The notes under the pieces: generated by a model | Told to the model about the DNA's origin: nothing | Database searches by the model: none | The model's input: the letters and a program-made list of their open reading frames with translations, nothing else | Assembly: GCF_029338295.1 (NCBI RefSeq) | Contig: NZ_CP119791.1 | Coordinates: forward strand, 2,888,152-2,952,151 | Direction of reading: 5' to 3' | Origin: Haladaptatus sp. QDMS2 | GTDB taxonomy: Archaea > Halobacteriota > Halobacteria > Halobacteriales > Halococcaceae | Length of the DNA: 64,000 nt | Part shown: positions 52,066 through 61,996 of the stretch, one piece after another | How positions within the stretch are numbered: position 1 is the stretch's first letter | Layout: every line of letters starts with the position of its first letter | Made by a program: the position numbers and the translations under genes

Positions 52066-53160
52066 ATGAACGCCATCGAGATCTGGATTCGCCTGTTGGC
52101 GGGCGTCCTGCTTATCCTCGCCAACGGCTTTTTCGTCGCCATCGAGTTCGCGCTGACTCGCGCTCGCCAGTTCACCGAAGACGAGTTCATCGACGGGAAT
52201 CCCAAGCTGGAGCGGGCCTGGGAGATGACCAACGATCTCGAACTCTACCTGACGACGTGCCAGGTGGGCATCACTGCCTCCAGCATCGCGGTCGGTATCG
52301 TCGCCGAACCGGCACTCGCCGCCATCTTCGAGCCGCTGTTCGGCGGCACGGTGCTCGCCAATATCGGCGCTGGTGCGCTCATCGCCTACTTCATCATCAA
52401 CCTCATCCACCTCACCCACGGTGAACAGACGCCAACGTACCTCGGCGTCGAACGCTCTCGCTTCGTCTGTCGCTATGGTGCGGCCCCCCTCCACTGGTTC
52501 TACGTCGCCATCTCGCCGATTATCAAACTGGGCGACATGGTCGCGAAGTGGACGCTCAAGCTGTTCGGCATCGAGATGTCTGGCGCGTGGCTCGAAGCCG
52601 AAACCGACGTCATTGAATCTCGGAGCCAACTTCGAAACCGCATGAGTTCACTCCTCGAACAGGGGGACATTAAAGGTGAGCGCCACGACGAAGTGCTGAA
52701 CGCACTCGAAGCCGGGACCTTCGAAGTCCGGGACGTGATGGTCGACGAATCGGACATCGTGTTCCTCTCGACCGACGCATCTGTCACCGAAAACCTCAAA
52801 CGGGTCTCTGAGACGCCCCACACCCGCTATCCGCTCGTCGGGGAATCACCCGCCGACGTCGAAGGCATCGTCTACGTGCCGCAGGTGCTCGACAACATCG
52901 ACGCACTGCGCGACGAGGAGGTCACCTTCGGCGACATTGCCGCCCCGCCGATGACGCTCTCGGCGGAAACCACTGTCAGTGATGCCATCGACAAGTTCCA
53001 GGCCGAACGCCAGGAGTTAGCCCTGGTGCTCGCAGACGGCGACGTCGTCGGACTGGTGACCGCAACCGACGCGCTCGAAGCCGTCGTCGGCGAACTCGAA
53101 GACCCACTCGACGACCAATCTGCGAGTGACAAACCGACGGGTCATCCGTCGTCGACCTAG
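52066..53160 (+). CDS. CNNM/CorC-like membrane protein (DUF21 plus CBS pair)
   Basis: A 364-residue protein. Residues 1-150 form the DUF21 membrane domain with LLAGVLLILANGFFVAIEFALTRAR, TTCQVGITASSIAVGIVAEPALAAIF and GAGALIAYFIINLIHLTHGEQTPTYLG. Then a pair of CBS domains, VRDVMVDESDIVFLSTDASVTENLKRV... and FGDIAAPPMTLSAETTVSDAIDKFQAERQELALVLADG. The usual CorC_HlyC transporter-associated domain is missing; the protein ends soon after the second CBS. Family role is metal (Mg/Co) efflux or its regulation. Confidence 0.88.
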   Translation: MNAIEIWIRLLAGVLLILANGFFVAIEFALTRARQFTEDEFIDGNPKLERAWEMTNDLELYLTTCQVGITASSIAVGIVAEPALAAIFEPLFGGTVLANIGAGALIAYFIINLIHLTHGEQTPTYLGVERSRFVCRYGAAPLHWFYVAISPIIKLGDMVAKWTLKLFGIEMSGAWLEAETDVIESRSQLRNRMSSLLEQGDIKGERHDEVLNALEAGTFEVRDVMVDESDIVFLSTDASVTENLKRVSETPHTRYPLVGESPADVEGIVYVPQVLDNIDALRDEEVTFGDIAAPPMTLSAETTVSDAIDKFQAERQELALVLADGDVVGLVTATDALEAVVGELEDPLDDQSASDKPTGHPSST

Positions 53161-53299
53161 GGACCGGCTGTCGGTTTTCGTTCTTTCGTTGAACGGCGAT
53201 GTCCAACTCCATGCCATGAGCTTCTCGAATTTGTCGGGTAGGAGACTCCACGCCGCTGTCTGAGACAGGTCCTTCCTCCTCGGTGTGCTATTCTGCCTA

Positions 53300-54055
53300 A
53301 TGAACGACGACAGCTCACTTCGAAAAACGGAACACGGCGTTGCGTTCGTCGCCGAGATCCTGGAATCTCGACCCTTGACGCCGACGAGCCACCACATCCG
53401 CACCAGCCGCCACCCCCAGTTCGTGTACGAACCGGTGCAGTTCGCGAAACTCTCGCTGCGCACGTCCGAAGGCTCGGCGAGATTCGACGACTCTCGACCC
53501 ATGTCGCTGGCCAGTTCGCCAACCCGAGACTCTCTCGAATACGGCGTCCGTGTCTCAGATAGTCCTTTCAAGCAGGCGTTCGTGAACCTCGAACCCGGAG
53601 ACGAGGTCCTGATTGAAGGTCCTCGCGGCCATTTCATTCTGAACCCCGAGCGGGACACCGTCCTCATCGCCGGCGGCATCGGCATCACCCCCCTGAAAGG
53701 CATGGCCGAGTACGCGAGCGACAAACACCTCGATATTCCCGTCCGCCTCATCTACAGCAATCGAACCGCAGATGAAATCGCCTATCGAGATGAACTGGAC
53801 GCGCTCGTCGAGTCGAACCCACAGTTCGAACTCATTCACACACTCACCCGCGAACCCGAAGGAAGCGAGTGGACGGGGCGCAGAGGGCGTGTCGACAGAG
53901 CCCTGGTCGAAGCCGTCGTGAACGAGTTAGAGGCTCCTGTCTTCTATCTCTGTGGCACCCCCGGGATGGTGCGCGGATTGTGGGAAATCTTGCAATCGAT
54001 GGGGGTCCCGCCGGAGCGAATCATTTACGAGCAGTTCTGGGGCTACACCGGCTGA
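53300..54055 (+). CDS. FAD-dependent oxidoreductase, ferredoxin-reductase-like
   Basis: A 251-residue protein. The FAD-binding beta-barrel contains RPMSLASSP (R.(Y/F/M)S motif) and the flavin phosphate segment NLEPGDEVLIEGPRGHF; the NAD(P) domain begins VLIAGGIGITPLKGMAEYA and ends with FYLCGTPGMVRGLWEILQSMGVPPERIIYEQFWGYTG. It is the plant-type FNR fold without an iron-sulfur domain. It might pass electrons to the J-domain ferredoxin or a similar carrier. ATG 53300 (MNDDSSLRK) chosen; an in-frame upstream start at 53285 adds only five residues. Confidence 0.88.
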   Translation: MNDDSSLRKTEHGVAFVAEILESRPLTPTSHHIRTSRHPQFVYEPVQFAKLSLRTSEGSARFDDSRPMSLASSPTRDSLEYGVRVSDSPFKQAFVNLEPGDEVLIEGPRGHFILNPERDTVLIAGGIGITPLKGMAEYASDKHLDIPVRLIYSNRTADEIAYRDELDALVESNPQFELIHTLTREPEGSEWTGRRGRVDRALVEAVVNELEAPVFYLCGTPGMVRGLWEILQSMGVPPERIIYEQFWGYTG

Positions 54056-54951
54056 GAGACAACCCGTACCTGGCCTACGGGAAGTTCGAAGACACACTTA
54101 ACGACCGTTCAGGGAGCGACACACAGGCGGGCCTTCCGTCGGAGAACGAGTACCGATTCTCACACTCGGTTTCAAGCCCGTAACACAGCCGAACGCGCCA
54201 GTGCGGGTCGCTCGACCAGCGAGGCGAGTTCCACAATCGGCCTGAAACCCCGCTAGAAGGCGTGTGGTTGGCGTTTTGGTCTGAGTGTGGAGCCTGTCGT
54301 CGCGGGAGGAATAGAGAAATCGAGATTTCGAATTTCGAGTGTAGAGCTGTTCTATCCGTTTCTTTCCGGGTTTCGAGAATCCCATTGCTCCCTCTTCTAC
54401 AGACACGCTCGCCTGTCGACTGACGGTAATTCCCAAAACCGCACGACTGAAACCGATTGTGGAACTTCGGACGCACGTTTGACGGCCACAATTGAGTGGC
54501 CACGCCGTATTTCCACACTCGGATTATTGCCTGAACACTCGGGTTTCAACGCTGCTATAGCCAATTTGGATTTCTAACTTGCTCCACTGCAATTCCACGC
54601 TCTTTTCTCCACACTCAGGTCACTCACTCTGTTTTCTCTCCCCTTCCGGATTATTTGCCGATTGTGAACCCGAAAATCCCTCGAAAGCAACTGACTCAAC
54701 GCCCATACTACCGCTTTGCGGGAGGGTGGTTTTGGCGAAATTTCGACGTTCGGTGATTCCTCACAGAAACCGTGAAATCACCAGCGGGAAACCGATTGTG
54801 GAAAAATCGATGTTGGGGTCAATCGGATGGCTCGATTTCACGACGTATTCCCAGACCGGTTACGAGAGCTGGAGTACCTGTACGTCAGCACTGATGGGTA
54901 ACTATTTGAATTTGGGGAAATATCTTATACTTTCCCACCATAAACACGACT
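54056..54951. other. Gene-free region of about 900 bases with short repeats
   Basis: No credible gene on either strand; base composition is less G+C-rich than the flanks. The 12-mer CCGATTGTGGAA occurs at 54453-54464 and 54792-54803, and its reverse complement TTCCACAATCGG at 54229-54240. A second motif, CCACACTC/GAGTGTGG, occurs near 54286-54293 (inverted), 54512-54519 and 54608-54615. The purpose is not clear; it could be a decayed accessory region or a non-coding RNA or origin-like element. Confidence 0.4.
54921..54930 (+). promoter_or_regulatory. TATA element of the AbrB/PIN operon
   Basis: TATCTTATAC at 54921-54930, with GGGGAAA before it, lies about 24-31 bases before ATG 54952, the spacing of a leaderless haloarchaeal promoter. 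Confidence 0.55.
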
Positions 54952-55182
54952 ATGTCCGAGGCAACACTCGACGGTCGTGGCCGCCTCACGCTTCCGAAAG
55001 AAATCAGGGAGCGCTACGGGGAGCGCTATCGCATCGTTCAACTTCACGATGGTCTCAAGTTGGTTCCAATTGACGAAGATCCGCTTGCTGCCCTGCGTTC
55101 TGAATTCGCAGACGTCGAGAAGACAGCAACTGAACTCCGCGACGAAGCCCGCAATGCGGCGCTGGACGAGGCCGGACCCTGA
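54952..55182 (+). CDS. AbrB/MazE/SpoVT-type antitoxin
   Basis: A 76-residue protein. Residues 1-45, MSEATLDGRGRLTLPKEIRERYGERYRIVQLHDGLKLVPI, are an AbrB-type swapped-hairpin DNA-binding domain; GRLTLPKEIRE is the family signature. The acidic C-terminal helix (SEFADVEKTATELRDEARNAALDEAG) probably wraps the toxin. The stop TGA is directly followed by the toxin ATG. It should bind and repress its own promoter. A broken copy lies at 57797-58001. Confidence 0.88.
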   Translation: MSEATLDGRGRLTLPKEIRERYGERYRIVQLHDGLKLVPIDEDPLAALRSEFADVEKTATELRDEARNAALDEAGP

Positions 55183-55557
55183 ATGTACGCTGAAACCGAC
55201 TTCCTTCTGGCACTCATCAAGGACGAAGACTGGCTCGGTGACGCTGCAGAGAAGGTGTATCACAACCACCGAGACGAACTCTGGACGTCTCAATTCACGC
55301 TCATCGAACTCCTCATGGTCGCCTATCGTGAGGAACGGGATACAGAGCGAGTCATCACGAACGCTGCAGCACTCATGGAAATCCGCGGTGACGTGGACAC
55401 GGTCATGGCCGCAGCAACCTACGTCGAAGACCACGGATTCACTCCCTTCGATGCCCTACATCTTGTCGAATCCGACAGTGATACAATCGTTTCGAGTGAC
55501 GATGCGTACGAATCATTCGCACCACGACTCGACCTGAAGGCAATCGGGGAAGAGTAG
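55183..55557 (+). CDS. PIN-domain toxin (VapC-like)
   Basis: A 124-residue PIN nuclease. Acidic active-site residues are Asp6 (ETDFLLAL), Glu42 (TLIELLM), Asp90 (FTPFDALHL) and Asp106/107 (VSSDDAYE), so the site is complete. VapC toxins cut RNA, usually initiator tRNA or rRNA. Encoded directly after the AbrB-type antitoxin, with no gap. AbrB-type antitoxins paired with PIN toxins are known as VapBC systems. Confidence 0.88.
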   Translation: MYAETDFLLALIKDEDWLGDAAEKVYHNHRDELWTSQFTLIELLMVAYREERDTERVITNAAALMEIRGDVDTVMAAATYVEDHGFTPFDALHLVESDSDTIVSSDDAYESFAPRLDLKAIGEE

Positions 55558-55867
55558 CCCGACTACAGCGAGTCGAAATCGAGGTTGACCACGTACCAAT
55601 CGAGTGCCTATCCGATACCAACTCCAAGCCCTACGAATATCACGCCGACCGCAGGCGAGAAGCCACTGCATCGATGAACGCGTTTAGACTGGTCGCCATC
55701 CGCCTGTACTGACCCAATATCACTAGCCATAACGACCCAGCAATGCCGGGGAGTTCGTGGCTTACGTCGTCCAAAAAGCGGGTATCAACGTCTCAGGCCG
55801 AAAGCCATGCGTATGTCTGGACGGTCCCGAATAACAGTGCTAACGCTGCATTCTCGACGACAAGTGA
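55558..55867. other. Gene-free stretch between the toxin and the second TnpB element
   Basis: About 310 bases without a credible complete gene. On the minus strand a short frame reading ENAALALLFGTVQTYAWLSA may be the end of a small membrane protein truncated by the IS insertion, but it lacks a start and is not listed as a gene. Confidence 0.4.
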
Positions 55868-55873
55868 CATCCT

Positions 55874-55893
55874 CCCCGCCATGAACGGCGGGG
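55874..55893. repeat. Right-end hairpin of the second TnpB element
   Basis: CCCCGCC-ATGAAC-GGCGGGG, a 7-bp perfect stem, preceded by GACATCCT and followed by CTTCCCGTACCG. It sits 24 bases beyond the tnpB stop. In the minus-strand reading direction of tnpB this is the usual subterminal end with GGATGTC. Confidence 0.7.
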
Positions 55894-55916
55894 CTTCCCG
55901 TACCGCGTTGGGATAT

Positions 55917-57221
55917 TTACGGTTCGCAGAGGCTCGCTTGGTCAGCGAACGTCCCCTGTCCACTACTCGGGTCGTGTTCTCCACGACGGAACAGGTTGAC
56001 TACTGGGCGTGCCACACGCCCGCTACTCCTATCCCCGGAAGACCGAGGACTCAGAGTTACCTTTTCTGCTTGGTCTAACCGACGCCGAATGTTCTCCGCA
56101 CCATTCGAGTCGGCGTTCATCACGACTCCACACCCACAACAGACGTACAAGCCACGCTCTACACGATTGGCATCTCGTTTCTGTCCACAGCACGAACACG
56201 TCTTCGAGGTGTCGCGCTCGCTCACCACAACGACGGCGATGCCTTCGGCTTTCGCCTTGTACGTGAGGAGGTTCGTGAAGCGGTCGAACGCCCACCCGTG
56301 CAAGCCTTCGTTGCCACGGTCGCCCCAGTTGCGAGCCTCGCCGGTTTCGTCGTTGTCACGGATGCCTTCGAGGTTACCAACAGCAATCGTTCCGACACCT
56401 CGTTCGACGCACTCTGAGACGAGGTGTCTGGTGAGGGCGTGCAGGTAGTGTGACCGGCGCTCAGAACGTTTCCGTCGAAGCCTGAGGGCCTTGTTTGACC
56501 GAGAGGAGTTGCACGTTGCTATCTCCTTGGCGAAGTAGCGTTCGTCGGTCTTGAGGGCGTTCCCCGGATACAACTCGTGGGCGCCCGTGGAATACGAGAC
56601 GGCGGCGACGTTCTTGATGCCGAGGTCGATACCGGCGGTTTCGTTGCCGGGCGACTCAGCCTCGATGTCGTGTTTGCACACGATGTGGAGTTCCCACTCG
56701 TCGCCGTTGTAGACGGCTCGGACTTGGCGGACGTTCTCGACAACAACATCTGGTCGGGTCTCGATTTCGCAGAGGATGAAGTCCGACCAGTGTTCTTTCA
56801 GGTTTCGACCTTTGGAGAGGCGAATCCGGTTGTTGTGGGCGTCGTGTTTGAAGCCGTCTTCTTTGAACGTGACCGTCGAGCGCGGGTGGTCGCCGTTGTG
56901 TTTGCGGTACTTCGGTGGGTTTGCGCGGTCGTTCCCGTTTCGGCGCTTGGCGTACCAGCCACGGAACGCTTCAGCGAGTTCTTCGATGACTCGCTGACTC
57001 GACTGAGAATTGAGGTCGGCGTAGCGTTCGTGGGTCTTCAGGTAGGCCTTGAGCGGGCCATCCTTGGGGATTGTCCCTGTTTCGCTCCAGATGCGGTCGC
57101 ACGTCCAGCGTGCGATGTTCCAGAGTTTCGAGGCGGCGAACCCAAGCGAGTCCAAGTCACTCGTGACCTGTGGCTGGTTCCGGATGGAAGCAACGTAGGT
57201 TCGAGTGACCTGAATCGCCAT
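55917..57221 (-). CDS. tnpB: TnpB RNA-guided nuclease, second copy
   Basis: A 434-residue TnpB from another subgroup (N-terminus MAIQVTRTYVASIRNQPQVTSDLDSLG). Catalytic Asp in AGIDLGIKNVAAV (about 199), Glu in AVGNLEGIRDND (about 282), zinc ribbon CSCCGQKRDANRVERGLYVCCGCG (about 344-367) and last Asp in MNADSNGAENIRRRL. All three acids are present. C-terminal tail of about 55 residues with SSGDRSSGRVARPV. No tnpA. A short palindrome ACATAG-C-CTATGT lies just upstream of the start. Confidence 0.9.
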   Translation of the reverse strand: MAIQVTRTYVASIRNQPQVTSDLDSLGFAASKLWNIARWTCDRIWSETGTIPKDGPLKAYLKTHERYADLNSQSSQRVIEELAEAFRGWYAKRRNGNDRANPPKYRKHNGDHPRSTVTFKEDGFKHDAHNNRIRLSKGRNLKEHWSDFILCEIETRPDVVVENVRQVRAVYNGDEWELHIVCKHDIEAESPGNETAGIDLGIKNVAAVSYSTGAHELYPGNALKTDERYFAKEIATCNSSRSNKALRLRRKRSERRSHYLHALTRHLVSECVERGVGTIAVGNLEGIRDNDETGEARNWGDRGNEGLHGWAFDRFTNLLTYKAKAEGIAVVVVSERDTSKTCSCCGQKRDANRVERGLYVCCGCGVVMNADSNGAENIRRRLDQAEKVTLSPRSSGDRSSGRVARPVVNLFRRGEHDPSSGQGTFADQASLCEP

Positions 57222-57320
57222 ACATAGCCTATGTAGACAAACCTACTTAATGGTAAGGACTGGCGTTGAATATCCTGTCTGCAATCGACGGTGGTCTGTG
57301 TAGGAGTTGTCGGATTCACT

Positions 57321-57337
57321 CCCCCCTTTAGGGCGGG
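57321..57337. repeat. Solo IS-end hairpin upstream of the second tnpB
   Basis: CCCCCC-TTTA-GGGCGGG, followed by ATTCTCTCCTCGC. Read on the minus strand it has the GAATCCCGCCC-TAAA-GGGGGG look of a right end, but no tnpB precedes it in that orientation; it is therefore either the left end of the second element or the scar of another one. Confidence 0.5.
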
Positions 57338-57489
57338 ATTCTCTCCTCGCAGAAAGATAGATTACTGCCGGACAGCATTGTCCGACCGGCCAGGGCGAAC
57401 ACTCCAAACAATGTCGCCAACAGCAGATTGTACTTCGCGAATGCGACCCAACACTCTTGGTCGAGTTCGACGAGGCCATCGGTACCCAT
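57328..57489 (-). pseudogene. Possible truncated small membrane protein
   Basis: A 53-residue frame from ATG 57489, MGTDGLVELDQECWVAFAKYN followed by the hydrophobic LLLATLFGVFALAGRTML and a tail that runs into the IS hairpin. The start region and hydrophobic segment look coding; the tail encoded by the IS end does not. It may be an interrupted haloarchaeal small membrane protein. Low confidence. Confidence 0.25.
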
Positions 57490-57618
57490 AGTTACAGTTT
57501 GGTCTGTGGGGTAACAAGCGTCATGGCCTTCAACTGTCTTTCTTCCCATTATCCCGCCAAATAGAGCGGACAGAACGACGAAAGCGACCGCTCGTCGGAG
57601 TGAAATTGTGAAACGGTA

Positions 57619-57783
57619 CCAGGTGCGAGAATCGAACCTCAGTCGCTCCCTTCGGTCGCTCCTTGCTTCGATTCTCTCCTATCTGATCACTCCCGTTTTC
57701 GTCCATGTTCGCGTTGCTCTCAGTCGAGAGCAAACGCTCAGGAATTGAGAACGGAAGGAAGGTCCAGGTGCGAGAATCGAACC
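57619..57783. repeat. Two copies of a tRNA T-arm fragment, one with an inverted partner
   Basis: The 20-mer CCAGGTGCGAGAATCGAACC occurs at 57619-57638 and 57764-57783, 145 bases apart. In reverse it reads GGTTCGATTCTCG, a tRNA T-loop with 3' acceptor sequence, but no full tRNA is present. After the first copy, GAGAATCGAA (57627-57636) is mirrored by TTCGATTCTC (57667-57676) across a 30-base core that contains TCGCTCCCTTCGG and GTCGCTCCTTG. The second copy leads directly into the AbrB relic. The arrangement parallels the tRNA-Pro locus. Confidence 0.65.
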
Positions 57784-57796
57784 CCGATCGCTACCG

Positions 57797-58001
57797 CTCC
57801 CGAAAGAACTCAGAGAGCGCTACGGTGAGCGTTATCGAATCATCCAACTCCACGATGCTCTCAAGCTCACTCCCATCGACGAAGATCCGCTTGCAGTTCT
57901 CCGGTCTGAATTCACAGACGTGGAGAAGTCATCAGATGAACTCCTCAAAGAAGGTCCTCAAAGAAGGTCGCAACACGGCGTTGGACGAGTCTGGACGCTG
58001 A
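57797..58001 (+). pseudogene. Broken second copy of the AbrB-type antitoxin
   Basis: From 57797 the frame reads LPKELRERYGERYRIIQLHDALKLTPIDEDPLAVLRSEFTDVEKSSDELLKE, closely matching the intact antitoxin at 54952 from its residue 14 onward. The first 13 residues are replaced by tRNA-fragment sequence. A 13-base tandem duplication (57943-57955 and 57956-57968, CCTCAAAGAAGGT) shifts the frame; the other frame then supplies GRNTALDESGR and the stop at 57999-58001. No toxin gene follows. A relic of a duplicated toxin-antitoxin operon. Confidence 0.75.
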
Positions 58002-58075
58002 TTCACTCCTCGTAATGCCTGCCCTTCGTAAAATCTGACGGATCGGCTGCGAACCGCACACATCCCACTGCTCAG

Positions 58076-58534
58076 TCACGGTTTCCTCACGACTTCAGGT
58101 TCGAGAATGGCCTTCAAATTCTCACCTTCCTCTTTCATATGTTTCCGGACGGCGTCGAACTCACGCCGGTTGAGCCGCGCACCGATTGGTCCGGTGCGAA
58201 CCCTGATTCGTTGGGTGAGGTCACAGCCGTCCTCGTGCGGGTCGATGGTAAAGCTAATCGACGGCATCAGGAGTCCAACGAGCAGCGATGTTGGTCTAAA
58301 CTCGATGTATTGGTTAGGAACCACCTCGGTAAATCGCACCGTCTTTTGCTGGGTCTTCCCCGCAATCCGTTCCTCGAAGTAGGCTTCCGACCCCTGCGCT
58401 AATCCGGCTTCGTCGAGCCACCGAAACTCGATGTGGTCCGGGTGCCACCGCTCGTAATTTGCCTCCATCGACTCGAAGAAGCCGTAGACGGCTTCCGGAG
58501 ACGCCTGTATTCTTGTAGTCTCCTCTAATAGCAT
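58076..58534 (-). CDS. SRPBCC-family (START-like) protein
   Basis: A 152-residue protein with the polyketide-cyclase/START fold: MLLEETTRIQASPEAVYGFFESMEANYERWHPDHIEFRWLDEAGLAQGSEAYFEE is the typical N-terminal strand and helix pair (I.aspe.Vw....), followed by strands IEFRPTSLLVGLLMPSISFTIDPHEDGCDLTQRIRVRTGP and a C-terminal helix RKHMKEEGENLKAILE. Binds hydrophobic ligands; specific role unknown. ATG 58534 chosen; the upstream open frame to 58663 is Cys-rich and unlike coding sequence. Confidence 0.82.
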   Translation of the reverse strand: MLLEETTRIQASPEAVYGFFESMEANYERWHPDHIEFRWLDEAGLAQGSEAYFEERIAGKTQQKTVRFTEVVPNQYIEFRPTSLLVGLLMPSISFTIDPHEDGCDLTQRIRVRTGPIGARLNRREFDAVRKHMKEEGENLKAILEPEVVRKP

Positions 58535-59232
58535 CTCACTCTCACTATCGGCGTGCAGCGCACAAAATCGTTTGTCCGCGCACTCAGCCAGGTTTTCACG
58601 CGCCTGCCGATTCCCGATCGATGAAAGACAATACGAACCAAGCAGCGGACCGACCACGAGCAACCACCTGGACGGCGGAGCGACTCCGTTTCATACGTAG
58701 TGATACCCGACAGAATCGGATGGTGTGCCCGATACTCGTCTCCCAGGCCGTCGATTACTGTTCATACCTGGCTGTTTTCTCCGGTAGTGGTGAGTATTGT
58801 TGGTGGTACTGGGAGCTAGAACGATTCGGCGTTCCTCTGGCTGTGGCACGCGTGTTCGAAATGAGTCGGGACAGAGTCGCTTCCGGTGGTTCGGTGGGTT
58901 TCGAGCGCTCCTCGTTCGAGCGGTTTCTCGCTCGATGTTTCATAATCGGTTTCCCTCTGGTGGTTTTCTCTTTCACATCTGCGTCTGTTCGCTGGCTGAA
59001 TGCCCGATAGACGGCGTGTCGCGGCGAATCAGGCGTGTGGATTTCGTTGATTCTTAGCCCGGGTATCGCTTCGCTGTGTTCCTTGCGTGCCATTTCGTGT
59101 TCCTCGAGCGCTTCGAGGGCTGTAACCCGCCAATTCCGATTTTGCACGTCCCCTCAGACTCCGTTTGTAGTTCCGTCTCGATTCTCTGCTATCCCCTCTC
59201 TTCCGGTCAAACCATCCGATTAGGAACAGTCG
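58535..59232. other. Gene-free region upstream of the YihY fusion
   Basis: About 700 bases without a credible gene. The missing N-terminal part of the YihY protein should lie here but I cannot find it in any frame, so it was probably deleted rather than frameshifted. Confidence 0.5.
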
Positions 59233-60635
<1,403 letters not shown>

Positions 60636-60639
60636 CTAC

Positions 60640-61161
60640 TCACACAGGGATGGCGTCTCGGTCTGTCGCCCAGTCGTATTCGTTGAGTGCCGCCCGAACG
60701 ACCGGGATACGGTCAGCGAGGTGCTCCCATTCGCTTGCGGTTTCGCGCCGCGTCCTGCTCTCATCGGCATCGGAAACATCTGCGATACTCGCTCGAAGTT
60801 CGCCAGGTGTCTCAACGTTGTAGGATTCTTTCCAGTCGGTGATTTTGGCACGCATCGATTCAAGTGCCCTCGTCAATTCCTCACGACTCTGCTCTCGTTG
60901 AAGTGTGGCGATTTCACGATAGGTTGCCATGAGCTGATCGACACAGTAGAGCGTTTGGTCACCTTGTTTTATCGTTCGTAGAACGTTGTCCTCAACAAGT
61001 TGGTCGAGGTATTTTTGCGCTGTTTTGACCGAGACTTCCGTTTCTGTGGCAACCCATGAGGCAGTGCGGGGGGTTCGAAGCGTCCGTGCAGCGGCACGAA
61101 TCCGCTCACCCCGCGTCATTGAAGTCTGTGGATAGGTGGTCTCGTGGCTATCGTCAGGCAT
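60640..61161 (-). CDS. DUF7342-like winged-helix protein, possible antitoxin
   Basis: A 173-residue protein with MTRGERIRAAARTLRTPRTASWVATETEVSVKTAQKYLDQLVEDNVLRTIKQGDQTLYCVDQLMATYREIATLQREQSREELTRALESMRAKITDWKESYNVETP. The HTH has recognition helix SVKTAQKYLDQL, then a wing (TIKQGDQTLY) and a long coiled helix, the arrangement of haloarchaeal DUF7342 proteins. It is directly upstream of the TumE-like gene, so it is a candidate antitoxin and autorepressor. Confidence 0.7.
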   Translation of the reverse strand: MPDDSHETTYPQTSMTRGERIRAAARTLRTPRTASWVATETEVSVKTAQKYLDQLVEDNVLRTIKQGDQTLYCVDQLMATYREIATLQREQSREELTRALESMRAKITDWKESYNVETPGELRASIADVSDADESRTRRETASEWEHLADRIPVVRAALNEYDWATDRDAIPV

Positions 61162-61343
61162 ATTCGGAAGTACGCCCTCTCCTAATATATATCCAGTGGG
61201 TTGGAAATATGCGGTGTAGTCACTGACTCTTTGCTATTGATTGGCTCGCGTTTATACGTCGTGCTGATAGGGAGAGCGAATCGGTCACGAGCGAACTGCT
61301 TTGAGGGTGTGTTCCTCTACCTGTTCGTGAATTATTCACTCTG

Positions 61344-61793
61344 TCACTGCTTCGAAGTCCGACAGTGCTTGTCACCGCTCGCAGAAAAGAAGCCAACTTG
61401 CCCCTCTTCGTACTCGATAATGATGCTATAGCACGTGTTCTCATCATATGTCATCGACTCGCCTTCACCGGTTCCATTCACTCCCACTGAGACTCTTTGG
61501 CGTCCCGCTTCCTGCGGGAGTTCATCGAATAGCACCGGAACGGGCGCTGTTCCTGCAGACGGCACTTTGTGAGACTTCTCGTAGGTGACCGAGCCATTCG
61601 TCTCAATCTGTACGGTGAATCGATGAGTGTCTGAATCGCGGTTGATGAGTTGCATCTTCTCGATGCGTGCGGTGGGTTGCTCGGGTGGCTTGACTGCGTG
61701 TTGAATCGCCGAACAACCGGCGAGGAGAGTGGTGGCGCTAATGCCCAACCCCCTCAGGAGAAACGCTCGGCGAGACTCATCGGACGACCTCAT
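61344..61793 (-). CDS. Small Tat-exported lipoprotein
   Basis: A 149-residue protein from ATG 61793. Signal SRRAFLLRGLGISATTLLAGC with lipobox Cys, then an all-beta domain: TARIEKMQLINRDSDTHRFTVQIETNGSVTYEKSHKVPS and QRVSVGVNGTGEGESMTYDENTCYSIIIEYEEGQVGFFSASGDKHC. Pattern fits the ig-like lipoproteins frequent in haloarchaea; two cysteines near the C-terminus might form a disulfide. Function unknown. Confidence 0.75.
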   Translation of the reverse strand: MRSSDESRRAFLLRGLGISATTLLAGCSAIQHAVKPPEQPTARIEKMQLINRDSDTHRFTVQIETNGSVTYEKSHKVPSAGTAPVPVLFDELPQEAGRQRVSVGVNGTGEGESMTYDENTCYSIIIEYEEGQVGFFSASGDKHCRTSKQ

Positions 61794-61996
61794 TCTTGTT
61801 ATAAATACAACACATATACAAAGTCTTTCTGAGAGTGCCGAACTCCTTGCGATTCGACCAAGCACTGCAAGTCCGTTGACGAAGAGGTCACTCGCTGAGT
61901 GAAAGACGAATTTTCATCGAGAGACCGAGTTATAATGTCTGCCAACCAATGGGTTATCGACAGAGTGGAGAAATCAATACTCAGTATCCATCCCGA

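Noticed and set aside
54579..55073. A 164-codon frame leading into the antitoxin gene
   Set aside because: Low-complexity, Ser/Cys-rich, overlaps the promoter and start of the antitoxin; no supporting pattern.
58621..59147. Overlapping open frames on both strands before the YihY fusion, checked as the missing YihY N-terminus
   Set aside because: None contains the expected AYyallSlfP region of YihY or any other fold signature.
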